From Cellulomonas fengjieae (GTDB lineage: Bacteria > Actinomycetota > Actinomycetes > Actinomycetales > Cellulomonadaceae), in contig NZ_CP074404.1 of the NCBI RefSeq assembly GCF_018388465.1, positions 3,658,001-3,722,000 on the forward strand: a stretch of DNA of 64,000 bases, given 5' to 3'. The notes beneath the pieces were generated by a model that saw nothing but the letters and a program-made list of their open reading frames with translations, ran no database searches and was not told the DNA's origin. The position numbers and the translations under genes were made by a program. How positions within the stretch are numbered: the stretch's first letter is position 1; every line of letters starts with the position of its first letter. Positions 34,286 to 42,491 of the stretch are shown piece by piece.

Positions 34286-34343
34286 GCGGACTCCTTGCCA
34301 CGAGTGTGGGAGCGCGGCCAACGTAGCGGCTGCGCCGCCCCCG

Positions 34344-35069
34344 TCACACGGGGTTTTCGTCCGATGCGCGCACCGAGACGGGGCGGGCGTCCGCCGGGGG
34401 CGCTCCCACGTCCGCCACGGGGCGCGGGTCGTAGCGGGCCGGCGTCAGGTCCGCCCGCCCGATCCGCGGGAGCCGGAACCACCGCACGGCCTCGCGTGAC
34501 AGGCACCAGGCGACGAGGTACCAGCGACCCTCCGTGCGGGCCAGCAGCATCGGCTCGACCCGCCGCCGGCTCACCGCGCCCCCGGCGCTGCGGTACTCGA
34601 TCGCCAGTACGCGGTGCCGCGCGATCGCCTCCTCGACCGCGCGCAGCACCAGGGGCGCAGCCGCGTCGTCGAACCGGTCCGCGCGGTACCAGACGCGCCC
34701 GGCGAGCTCGTCGGCGCGGGCCCGGTCCGCCGGGGGCAGCGCGTCGAGCACCTTGCCGCGGGCCGCCTCGGCGTCGGCCCGGAACGGGCTGCCCGGCGGC
34801 AGCGCGTGCACCGCGAGCGAGAGGGCGACCGCCTGGGCGGGCGTGAAGTTCACGGGTGGCAGCCCCGCGGACGCGGCGAGCACGTAACCGCCGCCCAGCC
34901 CTGCCTGCGCGACGACCGGCAGCCCCGCCTGCTGCAGCGCCGACACGTCGCGCTTGACCGTCCGCGGGGACACCTCGAACAGCCGCGCCAGCCGGGTGCT
35001 CGTCGTGCCGGCGCGGCCGACCCGGCGGAGCTCCTCCGCGAGGGCGTACAGGCGGTCGGTCCGGTTCAC
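34344..35069 (-). CDS. WYL-domain transcriptional regulator (YafY type)
   Basis: A 241-residue regulator: an N-terminal HTH_11 (RLYALAEELRRVGRAGTTST, RLARLFEVSPRTVKRDVSAL), a middle LGGGYVLAASAGLPPVNFTP region and a C-terminal WYL domain with AIARHRVLAIEYRSAGGAVS and EPMLLARTEGRWYLVAWCLS. WYL proteins sense nucleotides or other ligands and act as activators or repressors. It is divergent from an alpha/beta hydrolase gene across 64 bases that carry a strong operator-like repeat set. This hydrolase-plus-YafY arrangement is frequent in actinobacteria. Confidence 0.9.
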   Translation of the reverse strand: MNRTDRLYALAEELRRVGRAGTTSTRLARLFEVSPRTVKRDVSALQQAGLPVVAQAGLGGGYVLAASAGLPPVNFTPAQAVALSLAVHALPPGSPFRADAEAARGKVLDALPPADRARADELAGRVWYRADRFDDAAAPLVLRAVEEAIARHRVLAIEYRSAGGAVSRRRVEPMLLARTEGRWYLVAWCLSREAVRWFRLPRIGRADLTPARYDPRPVADVGAPPADARPVSVRASDENPV

Positions 35070-35080
35070 GGTCCCAGCAT

Positions 35081-35111
35081 GGTGACACAAAGGTGACAGA
35101 CGGGTGTCACC
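35081..35111. promoter_or_regulatory. Operator-like repeats between WYL regulator and hydrolase
   Basis: GGTGACA occurs at 35081-35087 and again at 35092-35098 (11-base period, one helical turn). TGTCACC at 35105-35111 completes a dyad with the second copy, GGTGACA-N6-TGTCACC. The set fills the middle of the 64-base divergent promoter region and is the likely binding site of the adjacent WYL regulator. Confidence 0.6.
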
Positions 35112-35133
35112 GCGCCGGGTGGACGGTAGAGCC

Positions 35134-35838
35134 ATGACCACTTCACTGATCCTGATTCCCGGTTTCTGGCTCGGCGCGTGGGCGTGGGACGACGTCGTCG
35201 CCGCCCTGCCCGACGGCTTCGACGTCCACGCACTGACCCTGCCCGGCCTGGAGCCCGGCGCCGGCCCGGCCGACCGCGCCGGCATCACGCGCGCGGACCA
35301 CGTGCGGGCCGTCACCGACCTCGTCGACCAGCTGGAGGGCGACGTCGTGCTGGTCGGTCACAGCGGCGGGGGCGCCCTCGTCGGCGAGGTCGTCGACCGG
35401 CGTCCCGACCGGATCCGCCGGGCGATCTACGTGGACTCCGGACCGCTCGAGGAGGGCGCCACGATCGACCCGTCCGCGACCGAGCAGGTTCCCCTGCCGG
35501 CCTGGGATGAGCTCGAGGCGCAGGGATCGAGCATCGAGGGCATCGACGAGGCGGCACTCGCCGAGTTCCGGCGGCGGGCGGTGCCCCACCCCGGCGAGGT
35601 CGCGCGCGGCGCGGTGCACGTCAGCGACCCGCGCCGCTTCGACGTGCCGGCCACCGTCATCTGCACGAGCCTGCCGTCCGAGGTGCTCAAGACGATGGCG
35701 CACGGCGGCCCGCCCTTCCACACGGAGCTGGGTGAGAGCACGGACCTCACGTACGTGGACCTGCCGACCGGGCACTGGCCGATGTTCTCGCGTCCCGCGG
35801 ACCTGGCGGAGGCCATCGCGACGGCCGCGCGCGGCTGA
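35134..35838 (+). CDS. Alpha/beta hydrolase
   Basis: A 234-residue alpha/beta hydrolase with the oxyanion strand SLILIPGFWLGAWAWDDV, the nucleophile elbow VVLVGHSGGGALVGEVVDRR and the C-terminal His in VDLPTGHWPMFSRPADLAEA. It resembles small esterases/EstE-type proteins with LPG-LE motifs (ALTLPGLEPG). The substrate is unknown. It is divergent from and probably controlled by the WYL regulator. Confidence 0.88.
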   Translation: MTTSLILIPGFWLGAWAWDDVVAALPDGFDVHALTLPGLEPGAGPADRAGITRADHVRAVTDLVDQLEGDVVLVGHSGGGALVGEVVDRRPDRIRRAIYVDSGPLEEGATIDPSATEQVPLPAWDELEAQGSSIEGIDEAALAEFRRRAVPHPGEVARGAVHVSDPRRFDVPATVICTSLPSEVLKTMAHGGPPFHTELGESTDLTYVDLPTGHWPMFSRPADLAEAIATAARG

Positions 35839-35933
35839 GTGCATCCAGGGAGGGGTCGGCGGCCGAAGAGGGGATGTCAGCACATCGGCCGCCCGGGCGT
35901 CTCGCGTCGGGGCCAGTCCTCGAAGGACCCACC

Positions 35934-36770
35934 ATGCGCGCACGTCTCGTCTCCGGCATCGCCGCCGGAACCCTCGCCCTCGTCGGCCTCGCCGCGGTCC
36001 CCGCCTCGGCGGCGCCGTCCTCGCCGAACGCCGCCCTGCTGTCGGTCCTGCACGGCGTCCCCGACCTGACGGTCGACGTCTGGGTCAACGGCGAGCGCAC
36101 GCTCGACGACTTCACGCCCGGCTCGCTGGCCGGACCGCTGGAGCTGCCCGCCGGGACCTACTCGGTCGCGATCACCGCGGCGGACGCAGCCGACGCCAGC
36201 TCCCCGGCCATCGGCCCGGTCGACCTCGCGCTCTCGAACGGCAGCAACTACACGGCCGTCGCCCACCTCGACGCCGCGGGCGCGCCGACCGCGACGCTGT
36301 TCACCAACGACATCGCGCCGACGGCGGCGGGCGAGGGCCGGCTGACGGTCCGGCACGTCGCGGCCGCCCCGGCGGTCGACGTGCTCGCCGGCAGCACGCC
36401 GGTGATCACCAACCTCACCAACCCGAACGAGCAGGTGCTGAACCTGCCCGCCGGCACGGTACCCGCGAGCATCACGGCGGCAGGCACGACGACACCGGCG
36501 CTGCTCGGGCCGGTCGACGTGCCGGTCGTCGAGGGCACCAGCACGATCGTCTACGCCTGGGGCAACGCGACGGCGACGCCGTCGACCCTCGCGGTGGCCA
36601 CGCAGACCATCGAGGGGCTGCACAGCAGCCCGGCCGGGGTGAACGCCGGTGAGGTCGGGCTCGTGTCCGACGACGGGTCGTCCGCGTGGACGTTCGCGAT
36701 CGCCGCGCTGCTCGTCGCCGGGCTCGCCGGGTTCGGCGTCGCTCGCCGCGCAGCCACGCAGCGGAGCTGA
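35934..36770 (+). CDS. Secreted, membrane-anchored DUF4397 protein
   Basis: A 278-residue surface protein. The signal peptide is [20 protein letters not shown] with an AVPASAAP cleavage region. Two DUF4397 beta-domains follow ([20 protein letters not shown] and [20 protein letters not shown]). The C-terminus has a single helix [20 protein letters not shown] and a basic end RRAATQRS. No LPXTG motif is present before that helix, although a sortase gene starts 8 bases downstream. The protein may thus stay membrane-anchored, or carry a non-canonical sorting signal. Confidence 0.85.
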   Translation: MRARLVSGIAAGTLALVGLAAVPASAAPSSPNAALLSVLHGVPDLTVDVWVNGERTLDDFTPGSLAGPLELPAGTYSVAITAADAADASSPAIGPVDLALSNGSNYTAVAHLDAAGAPTATLFTNDIAPTAAGEGRLTVRHVAAAPAVDVLAGSTPVITNLTNPNEQVLNLPAGTVPASITAAGTTTPALLGPVDVPVVEGTSTIVYAWGNATATPSTLAVATQTIEGLHSSPAGVNAGEVGLVSDDGSSAWTFAIAALLVAGLAGFGVARRAATQRS

Positions 36771-36778
36771 TCCTGCAC

Positions 36779-37465
36779 ATGAGCGGCACGCAGAGGCCCG
36801 GGTCGGCGTTCGCGCCGGCTCGGGCCTCTGCGCACGCGCTCGCAGTCATCGTGCTGTCCGCCGTGCTGGCCGCGTGCACCACCGCCCCGGCGACCGCCCC
36901 GTCGCCATCCCCGACCTCGACGGCTGCCGAGCCCACCGCCGAGCCGACCGCAACCGGCCCGCAGGTCCCCGTCCGCGACGCGACCCTGGGGGCGCAGGAA
37001 CCCGCACCGGCGGCCCCCGCGCCGGTGCGGCTCGCCGTGCCGGACGTGGGCATCGACATGGCCGTCGACCCCGTCGGGGTGCGGGACGACGGCGAGATGG
37101 AGATCCCCGAGGACGCGAACCGGGCCGGCTGGTACCGGTTCGGTCCGGCCCCCGCCGACCCGGCCGGGGCGACCGTCGTGGCCGCGCACGTGGACAGCGT
37201 GCAGACCGGGATCGGGCAGTTCGCCCGGCTCCTCGACGTCGCCGTGGGCGCCACGGTGACGGTGACGACCGCCGACGGGGTGGCGCACGAGTACCGGGTG
37301 GTCACCGTGGAGAAGGTGCCCAAGGACGGGGCTCCCGTGGACCAGTGGTTCGACCGGTCGGGGGCACCCCGGCTCGTCCTCGTGACCTGCGGCGGCACGT
37401 TCCGGCGCGACATCGGGCACTATACGGACAATGTGGTCGTCACAGCCGAGCCGATCGGTGGCTAG
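36779..37465 (+). CDS. Class F sortase
   Basis: A 228-residue exported protein. A basic/hydrophobic leader ends in a lipobox-like LSAVLAAC (Cys33), followed by a Thr/Pro/Ala-rich linker and a sortase E/F catalytic barrel (about 85-228). Active-site residues are visible: His137 in [19 protein letters not shown], Cys204 in RLVLVTCGG and Arg209 in [12 protein letters not shown]. Class F sortases attach actinobacterial surface proteins to peptidoglycan. It lies in an apparent operon with the DUF4397 gene before it and the sigma/anti-sigma genes after it. Confidence 0.9.
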   Translation: MSGTQRPGSAFAPARASAHALAVIVLSAVLAACTTAPATAPSPSPTSTAAEPTAEPTATGPQVPVRDATLGAQEPAPAAPAPVRLAVPDVGIDMAVDPVGVRDDGEMEIPEDANRAGWYRFGPAPADPAGATVVAAHVDSVQTGIGQFARLLDVAVGATVTVTTADGVAHEYRVVTVEKVPKDGAPVDQWFDRSGAPRLVLVTCGGTFRRDIGHYTDNVVVTAEPIGG

Positions 37466-37503
37466 CCGTGACACTGGTGCTGCCGATGAGTGAGGAGCCG
37501 TCC

Positions 37504-38100
37504 GTGAGCGCTCTCGGGCCCGGCGCTGCCGGACCTGCCCGCGCCCACCCCGACGGCGAGGGCGTCGAGGAGCTCGGCGCCGCGTTCGCGCAGGGTGACG
37601 AGACCGCGATCGCGGAGGCCTACCGCCGCTGGTCGGCGCTCGTGCACACCGTCGCGCTCCGCTCGCTCGGCAGCGTCACCGACGCGGAGGACGTCACGCA
37701 GCAGGTGTTCGTCGACGCGTGGCGCAGCCGGCAGCGGTTCGACCCCGAGCGGTCGCGCCTGCCCGCCTGGCTGCTCGGCATCACACGGCACGCGGTCGCC
37801 GACGCGCACGAGAGGCGCGCGCGCGACCGGCGGCTGCGGGACAGGTCGGTGGCCGACGCCACGGAGACGCCCACCCCGTCCGTCGACGTCCGCGTCGTGG
37901 ACCGGGTGGTCGTGGCCGACGAGCTGGACCGGCTCGGCGACCCGCAGCGCACGATCCTGCGGCTCGCGTTCTTCGACGACCTCACGCACGACCAGATCGC
38001 CAACCGCCTGGACCTGCCGCTCGGCACGGTGAAGAGCCACGTGCGGCGTAGTCTCGCCCGGCTGCGGACCCGATGGGAGGTGGATGGTGCCGTTCGATGA
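37504..38100 (+). CDS. ECF-type RNA polymerase sigma factor
   Basis: A 198-residue sigma-70 family factor. Region 2 reads [40 protein letters not shown] with [19 protein letters not shown]. Region 4 reads [40 protein letters not shown]. This is the SigK-like ECF pattern paired with RskA-type anti-sigma factors. The GTG at 37504 was chosen because GAGGAG lies 6 bases before it; an ATG at 37486 lacks such a site. The stop overlaps the anti-sigma start by 17 bases. Confidence 0.88.
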   Translation: MSALGPGAAGPARAHPDGEGVEELGAAFAQGDETAIAEAYRRWSALVHTVALRSLGSVTDAEDVTQQVFVDAWRSRQRFDPERSRLPAWLLGITRHAVADAHERRARDRRLRDRSVADATETPTPSVDVRVVDRVVVADELDRLGDPQRTILRLAFFDDLTHDQIANRLDLPLGTVKSHVRRSLARLRTRWEVDGAVR

Positions 38101-38794
38101 GTCCCACGTGGACGACGACGTGATCGCGCTCCTCGCCCTCGGCGAGCCTGCCGGGTCGGCGTCGGAGCTCGCGCACCTGCGCGAGTGCCGGCGGTGCACC
38201 GACGAGCTGGACGCCCTGGCCGACGTGGCCGAGCTCGCGCGCTCCAGCGCCGCGGACGGCCCCCTGGTCCCGCCCGCACCCGAGGTCTGGGACCGGGTGG
38301 CCGCCGAGCTCGGGCTCGGGACACCCCCCGCGGTCGTGGACCTCGACTCCCGGCGCGCACAGCCCCGGGCCTGGCGCTGGGTCGCCGCCGCCGCAGCGGT
38401 GGGCGTGGTCGTCGGCGGCGGCGGAGCCTGGTGGGCGGCGTCCCGGGACGAGCCGGTGACCGTGGTCGCGACCGCTGTGCTCGACCCGCTCCCGGGCTGG
38501 GACGCCACCGGGTCGGCGGTCGTCGAGACCCGGTCCGACGGCAGCCGTGTGCTGGTCCTGGACCTCGACACCGCGCAGACGTCCGACGACGGCTTCCGCG
38601 AGGTCTGGCTGCTCACCCCGGACGTCAGCGGGCTGGTCAGCGTCGGCACCCTGGCCGGCTCCTCCGGCCGGTTCGACCTGCCCGAGGGTCTCGACCTCGA
38701 CGAGTTCTCGGTGGTCGACGTCTCCGAGGAGCAGTTCGACGGCGACCCCGCGCACTCCGGCGAGTCGATCGTGCGCGGCCCGCTGGAGGCATGA
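38084..38794 (+). CDS. Zinc-type anti-sigma factor (RskA-like)
   Basis: A 236-residue membrane protein. The cytoplasmic N-terminus has the zinc anti-sigma motif His31-x3-Cys35-x2-Cys38 (AHLRECRRC). One transmembrane helix follows ([20 protein letters not shown]), and then an extracytoplasmic RskA domain ([40 protein letters not shown]). It would hold the upstream ECF sigma factor inactive at the membrane until an envelope signal leads to its cleavage. Its start lies inside the sigma gene. A strong hairpin follows 2 bases after its stop. Confidence 0.9.
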   Translation: MVPFDESHVDDDVIALLALGEPAGSASELAHLRECRRCTDELDALADVAELARSSAADGPLVPPAPEVWDRVAAELGLGTPPAVVDLDSRRAQPRAWRWVAAAAAVGVVVGGGGAWWAASRDEPVTVVATAVLDPLPGWDATGSAVVETRSDGSRVLVLDLDTAQTSDDGFREVWLLTPDVSGLVSVGTLAGSSGRFDLPEGLDLDEFSVVDVSEEQFDGDPAHSGESIVRGPLEA

Positions 38795-38796
38795 GA

Positions 38797-38824
38797 AACG
38801 CCCCCTCCCGAAGGAGGGGGCGTT
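38797..38824. terminator. Bidirectional hairpin terminator
   Basis: AACGCCCCCTCC and GGAGGGGGCGTT pair perfectly (12 bp) around the tetraloop CGAA. It lies between the convergent anti-sigma gene and small membrane protein gene, with A- and T-rich edges of three to four bases in each direction, so it may serve both. Confidence 0.9.
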
Positions 38825-38838
38825 CCCGTCGTGCTGCG

Positions 38839-39144
38839 TCAGACGGCGGGCGGCGCGGCCGGCGGCTGCTGCTGGACCGGCGCCTGCTGCACGGGCGCGG
38901 CCTGCGCCGGGGGTGCGGCCTGGGCCGGGGGCGCGTTCGGGGTGGTGCGCTGCTCGACAACGGCCGTGTGCGAGGTGTTGCTCCGCTGGTTGTTGAGCAC
39001 GATCGCCAGGATCAGCGCGATGACTCCGGCACCCATGCAGATGTAGCCGATCGCCGTCAGGTTGACCCCGTCGATGGCGTCGCTGACGCCGAACGAGAGG
39101 ATCGCTCCGATGACGATGAGGGCGATTCCGCCTCCGATACCCAT
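38839..39144 (-). CDS. Small membrane protein with Pro/Ala/Gln tail (DUF6458-like)
   Basis: A 101-residue protein: two transmembrane helices (GIGGGIALIVIGAILSFGVS and AIGYICMGAGVIALILAIVL), then a cytoplasmic low-complexity tail with repeated APPAQAAP and QQAPVQQ units. The N-terminus MGIGGGIALIVIGAIL is highly characteristic of the actinobacterial DUF6458 family. Function unknown. The ATG at 39144 was chosen over an upstream ATG because the family starts here. Confidence 0.8.
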   Translation of the reverse strand: MGIGGGIALIVIGAILSFGVSDAIDGVNLTAIGYICMGAGVIALILAIVLNNQRSNTSHTAVVEQRTTPNAPPAQAAPPAQAAPVQQAPVQQQPPAAPPAV

Positions 39145-39236
39145 GTCGGTCCTTCCGTCGCGCCGTGCGTGGGTCGCCCGGCCTCGACCCGCGAGTCTGG
39201 TGCCGACGGGGCGAGCGCGCACGTCGAGAGGGGTAA

Positions 39237-41300
39237 CTACCCCAGGATCTCGGGATAAACGGGTGCGTTCTCACCCGTCCGGCCGAGGACGTGCTCCGCG
39301 AGGAACGCCTCGACCACCTGGTACCAGACGATCGCGTGCTGCGGGCTGAGGACCCAGTGGTTCTCGTCCGGGAAGTACAGGAAGCGGTGCGGCGACCTCC
39401 CGTCCTCGTCGGCGGGCAGACCGCTCTTGGCCAGCAGCTCGTACCAGAGGCGCAGGCCCTCACCGATGGGGACCCGGTAGTCGCGGTCGCCGTGGATGAC
39501 CAGCATGGGCGTCACGATCTTGTCGACGAACCGGTGCGGCGAGTTCTCCAGCGCCATCTCGGCGGTCATCTCGCGCTCCCAGTAGTAGGCCGCGTCGGTC
39601 GTCGGGCCGAACTGGTCGAGCGCCCACAGGCTGGCGTGCGTGACGACGGCCTGGAACCGGTCGGTGTGCCCCGCCACCCAGTTGGCCATGTACCCGCCGA
39701 ACGACCCGCCCATCGCCGCGGTACGGGTCTCGTCGATGTCGTCGCGCGCCTCGGCCACGTCGGTGATGGCCATCAGGTCGGTGTACGGCGCCGCGCCCCA
39801 GGCCCCCCAGCCCGCCTGGACGAAGTCCTGTCCGTAGCCGGTCGACAGCGCGGGGTCGGGCAGCAGCACGGCGTACCCCCGCGCCACGAGGATCCACGGG
39901 TTCCACCGCCACGACCAGGCGTTCCACGAGCCGAGGGGCCCGCCGTGGATCCACAGGAGCAGCGGCGCCTTCTCCTCGGTCCGGGGCAGCGCCAGCCAGG
40001 CGCGCACGCGGCGGCCGTCCTGCGTCGTCGTCTCGATCTCGGTGAGCGTGCCGGGTAGCTCCGGCGTCGCGACGGGGCTGATCAGCGGCGTCGTCTCGCC
40101 CGTCGTCAGGTCGATCCGCACCGGGTGGGCCGGGGCCTCGTACGACGTGCGCAGCGCGAACGCGACCGACCCGTCCGGGCTGACCGACACGTCGGTGAAC
40201 GTGGCGTCGTCGCTGGTCAGCCGCGTGACCTCGTCCGACTCCACGTCGATCCGGAACACCGGGCTGCGACCGTCGTCGTCGGCCGTGACCAGCAGACCCG
40301 TGCCGTCGGGCAGCCAGACGGGGTGCTGCGGCCACCGGTCCCAGCTCTCGACGAGCGTGCGGGGCTCGCCCCCGGCCAGCGGGACCAGCTGCAGCGTCAC
40401 CCGGGGTGCCTCGTGCGGCGTCGACAGGGTCTCGCGGCCGAACGCCACCCAACGACCGTCCGGGGAGACCACCGGCGACCAGGCCTCGGCCTCCGGGTCG
40501 TCGACGAGCACGCGGTGCTCCCCCGACGCCACGTCGATCGCGACCAGCCGGCCGCGCTGCGCGCCGCGGGCCAGGGGCAGGTTCCAGCCGGTGACCACCG
40601 TGCGGCCGTCGGGGCTGATCGCCGCCGACTGCTCCACGAGCGCCGACCCCGCCTCCGGGGTCACGTCCGTCAGGGTGAGCCGGGGGTCCTGCGCCCCGGC
40701 GAGCGGCGCGACGACGTCCGCGCCGACCTGCGCGACGAACAGGTGCGGCGACTCCGGGCCGAGGTCGTGGTCCCAGTACCGGACGGGATAGCCGTCGTGC
40801 AGGATCGCCTGGACCTTCTTCTCCTTGCGGGCCTTGCGCAGCTTCTCGTCCGTCTCGGCGTCGGTGGCGCTGGGCAGGACGTCCGAGCCGATCAGCAGCA
40901 CGTCGGCGTCCTTGGCCACGTGCACGGCGCCCAGGCCCGCCGCGCGGTGCGCCACGATGCGCGCCTCCGCTCCGTCGCCGGGCATCAGCCACAGGGCCGG
41001 CACGGGCTCGTCGTCGTCGGCCGCCTTGCCGTCCGGGTCGGGCCGGGCACTGGTGAACAGGAGGTCGCCGCCGGGCGTGAACGCCGCGCTCGACTCACCC
41101 TTCGCGCTGCGGGTCAGGCGCCGCGCGGGCTTCTCGCCGGTCGGGTCGACCTCCCACAGGGCGGTCACGAACTTCGTCCTCTTGGCGTCGAGCGTCGCGA
41201 CGCTCGTCACCAGGCGGCTGCCGTCGGGGGACAGCACGAGGCCGCTGAGCCGAGGAAGGGCGACGTACTCGTCGAGGTCATGGAAGGGCGTCGAGGTCAT
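39237..41300 (-). CDS. S9-family prolyl oligopeptidase / acylaminoacyl peptidase
   Basis: A 687-residue cytosolic peptidase. The N-terminal beta-propeller (about 1-420; repeats such as GLVLSPDGSRLVTSV, AISPDGRTVVTGW, VVSPDGRWVAFG, SVSPDGSVAFA) gates a C-terminal alpha/beta hydrolase. The catalytic Ser is in AAMGGSFGGYMANW, Asp in MLVIHGDRDYRVPIGEG and His in YFPDENHWVLSPQHA. The LLLWIHGGPLGSWN strand forms the oxyanion hole. It would trim short peptides. It is a single gene, with no signal peptide. Confidence 0.94.
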   Translation of the reverse strand: MTSTPFHDLDEYVALPRLSGLVLSPDGSRLVTSVATLDAKRTKFVTALWEVDPTGEKPARRLTRSAKGESSAAFTPGGDLLFTSARPDPDGKAADDDEPVPALWLMPGDGAEARIVAHRAAGLGAVHVAKDADVLLIGSDVLPSATDAETDEKLRKARKEKKVQAILHDGYPVRYWDHDLGPESPHLFVAQVGADVVAPLAGAQDPRLTLTDVTPEAGSALVEQSAAISPDGRTVVTGWNLPLARGAQRGRLVAIDVASGEHRVLVDDPEAEAWSPVVSPDGRWVAFGRETLSTPHEAPRVTLQLVPLAGGEPRTLVESWDRWPQHPVWLPDGTGLLVTADDDGRSPVFRIDVESDEVTRLTSDDATFTDVSVSPDGSVAFALRTSYEAPAHPVRIDLTTGETTPLISPVATPELPGTLTEIETTTQDGRRVRAWLALPRTEEKAPLLLWIHGGPLGSWNAWSWRWNPWILVARGYAVLLPDPALSTGYGQDFVQAGWGAWGAAPYTDLMAITDVAEARDDIDETRTAAMGGSFGGYMANWVAGHTDRFQAVVTHASLWALDQFGPTTDAAYYWEREMTAEMALENSPHRFVDKIVTPMLVIHGDRDYRVPIGEGLRLWYELLAKSGLPADEDGRSPHRFLYFPDENHWVLSPQHAIVWYQVVEAFLAEHVLGRTGENAPVYPEILG

Positions 41301-41336
41301 GCGCCCGTCCTATCACCTTCCGCAGCGCTAGCGGGG

Positions 41337-41398
41337 GGTCGAGAACAACATGGGTCGCGTTCTGACCGGGCGATACGCGGCTCATGTTGTTCTCGACC
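41337..41398. repeat. Long inverted repeat at the end of the DUF559 gene
   Basis: The left arm (41337-41360) and right arm (41375-41398, read on the other strand) share the identical 16-base core GGTCGAGAACAACATG. They continue for eight more bases with two mismatches (GGTCGCGT versus AGCCGCGT), around a 14-base loop. The right arm contains the last five codons and the stop of the minus-strand DUF559 gene. No other copy of the core occurs in this window. Confidence 0.9.
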
Positions 41399-42341
41399 GA
41401 CCGAGGGCTGCGCGGACGGCGGCCGGGATCGCGGTGCCGGTGGCGATGTCCGCCGCCGTGAAGCGGAGCACCTGCGCGGAGCCCGCGGTGACCATGTCGT
41501 TCTGGCGTCGTCGGTCCTCGAGCAGCGCCGCGGGGGTGTCGTGGAACTCGCGGCCGTCGATCTCCGCGATCAACCAACGGCCGTCCTCGAGCCGCCAACC
41601 CAGGTCACCTCGCCCGAGGAACCTGCCGCCCGACGTGCGGATCTCGACCTGCAGCTCGTCCGGCGCGATCCCCGCATCAACGCACTGCAGCCGCGCGAAC
41701 GTCTCGAGCGGCGACTCGGCACGCGCGTCCACGCGGTCGAACACCTGGCTCACCAGACCCGCACTCCCACGCCGACCTCGCAGTCGACGGCGGAGGTCAC
41801 CGAGCCCGCCGGGTGTCTGGAACCCCCGTCGCAGGCAGTCGTCGAGGACGGCGACCGCGTTCGCGCGCGGCAGCTCGGGGAGCGCCTGGACGAGTGCCGA
41901 GCTCAGGCTCGAGATCCCGTGGCCGGCGAACGTGCCGGCGGCCGGCTCGACCAGCTGTCGGACGCGGATCCCGTCCCGGCTGCGCCCGAACCGACCGTCC
42001 GGCAGCGCCACCTCGGGCGAGATGTCCAGGGGCAACCCCGCGACCCCGAGCAGCGCGAGCGCGCACGACCCCACCGCGATCGAGTCCGGACCGTAGGCGA
42101 GCAACGCGACCCAAGCGCTGCGACGACGCCGGTGGCCGGCATCCCGGCGGCGATCCCGTCCGGGTGCGACGTCGAACACGCCGTGGGTCACCCGCTGCAG
42201 CGCGCCGGCTCTGCCCAGGCGCGCGCGTCGGTCCACGCCCACGCCGCCCGCCGAGAGCTGCGCAGCCGAGAGCAGGTCCTCCTGGCGGGACGCCAGGGTC
42301 AGGAGCGATCGGGGAACCGGCTCGGCGACGCGCACGTGCAC
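41382..42341 (-). CDS. AbiEi-like / DUF559 endonuclease-fold protein
   Basis: A 319-residue protein with an N-terminal HTH-like region (LLTLASRQEDLLSAAQLSAG), an AbiEi-type middle part (WVALLAYGPDSIAVGSCALA) and a C-terminal DUF559 domain of the Vsr/PD-(D/E)xK fold. The latter shows SPLETFARLQCVDAGIAPDE, RFLGRGDLGWRLEDGRWLIA, EIDGREFHDTPAALLEDRRR and QVLRFTAADI. The likely active-site residues Asp (RGDLGW) and Glu (IAEIDGREFH) are kept. Such proteins are widespread in actinobacteria with unproven roles. Its 3' end is part of a 24-base-arm inverted repeat. No AbiEii toxin partner is adjacent. Confidence 0.8.
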   Translation of the reverse strand: MHVRVAEPVPRSLLTLASRQEDLLSAAQLSAGGVGVDRRARLGRAGALQRVTHGVFDVAPGRDRRRDAGHRRRRSAWVALLAYGPDSIAVGSCALALLGVAGLPLDISPEVALPDGRFGRSRDGIRVRQLVEPAAGTFAGHGISSLSSALVQALPELPRANAVAVLDDCLRRGFQTPGGLGDLRRRLRGRRGSAGLVSQVFDRVDARAESPLETFARLQCVDAGIAPDELQVEIRTSGGRFLGRGDLGWRLEDGRWLIAEIDGREFHDTPAALLEDRRRQNDMVTAGSAQVLRFTAADIATGTAIPAAVRAALGRSRTT

Positions 42342-42455
42342 AGGACAGCCGACCGCCGACGCCGGGCACCGGCGCCCCGGCCGGTCGGCGGGCCGGTGCT
42401 GCCGGCGCCGTGGCTGTGGGCGGGTCGGCGCGCGTCGGCGCCGCTTGTCACAGGG

Positions 42456-42464
42456 TTGTCCACA
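42456..42464 (+). promoter_or_regulatory. DnaA-box-like site
   Basis: A perfect TTGTCCACA match to the actinobacterial DnaA box, in the 150-base region between the DUF559 gene start and the CopD/CtaG gene stop. It is single here, apart from a poorer TTGTCACAG 12 bases before it. The rest of 42342-42491 is GC-rich with no other feature I can support. Confidence 0.35.
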
Positions 42465-42491
42465 CCTGTGGGAGAAGCCGTGACCGGCTCG

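Noticed and set aside
34396-34409. CGGGGGCGCTCCCA, an 11-of-14 match to the CebR operator
   Set aside because: It is inside the WYL regulator coding region, away from any promoter. It looks like a chance match in GC-rich coding DNA.
41382-42341. Type IV toxin-antitoxin locus
   Set aside because: There is an AbiEi-like N-terminus but no AbiEii nucleotidyltransferase partner. The C-terminal DUF559 domain points to a different role.
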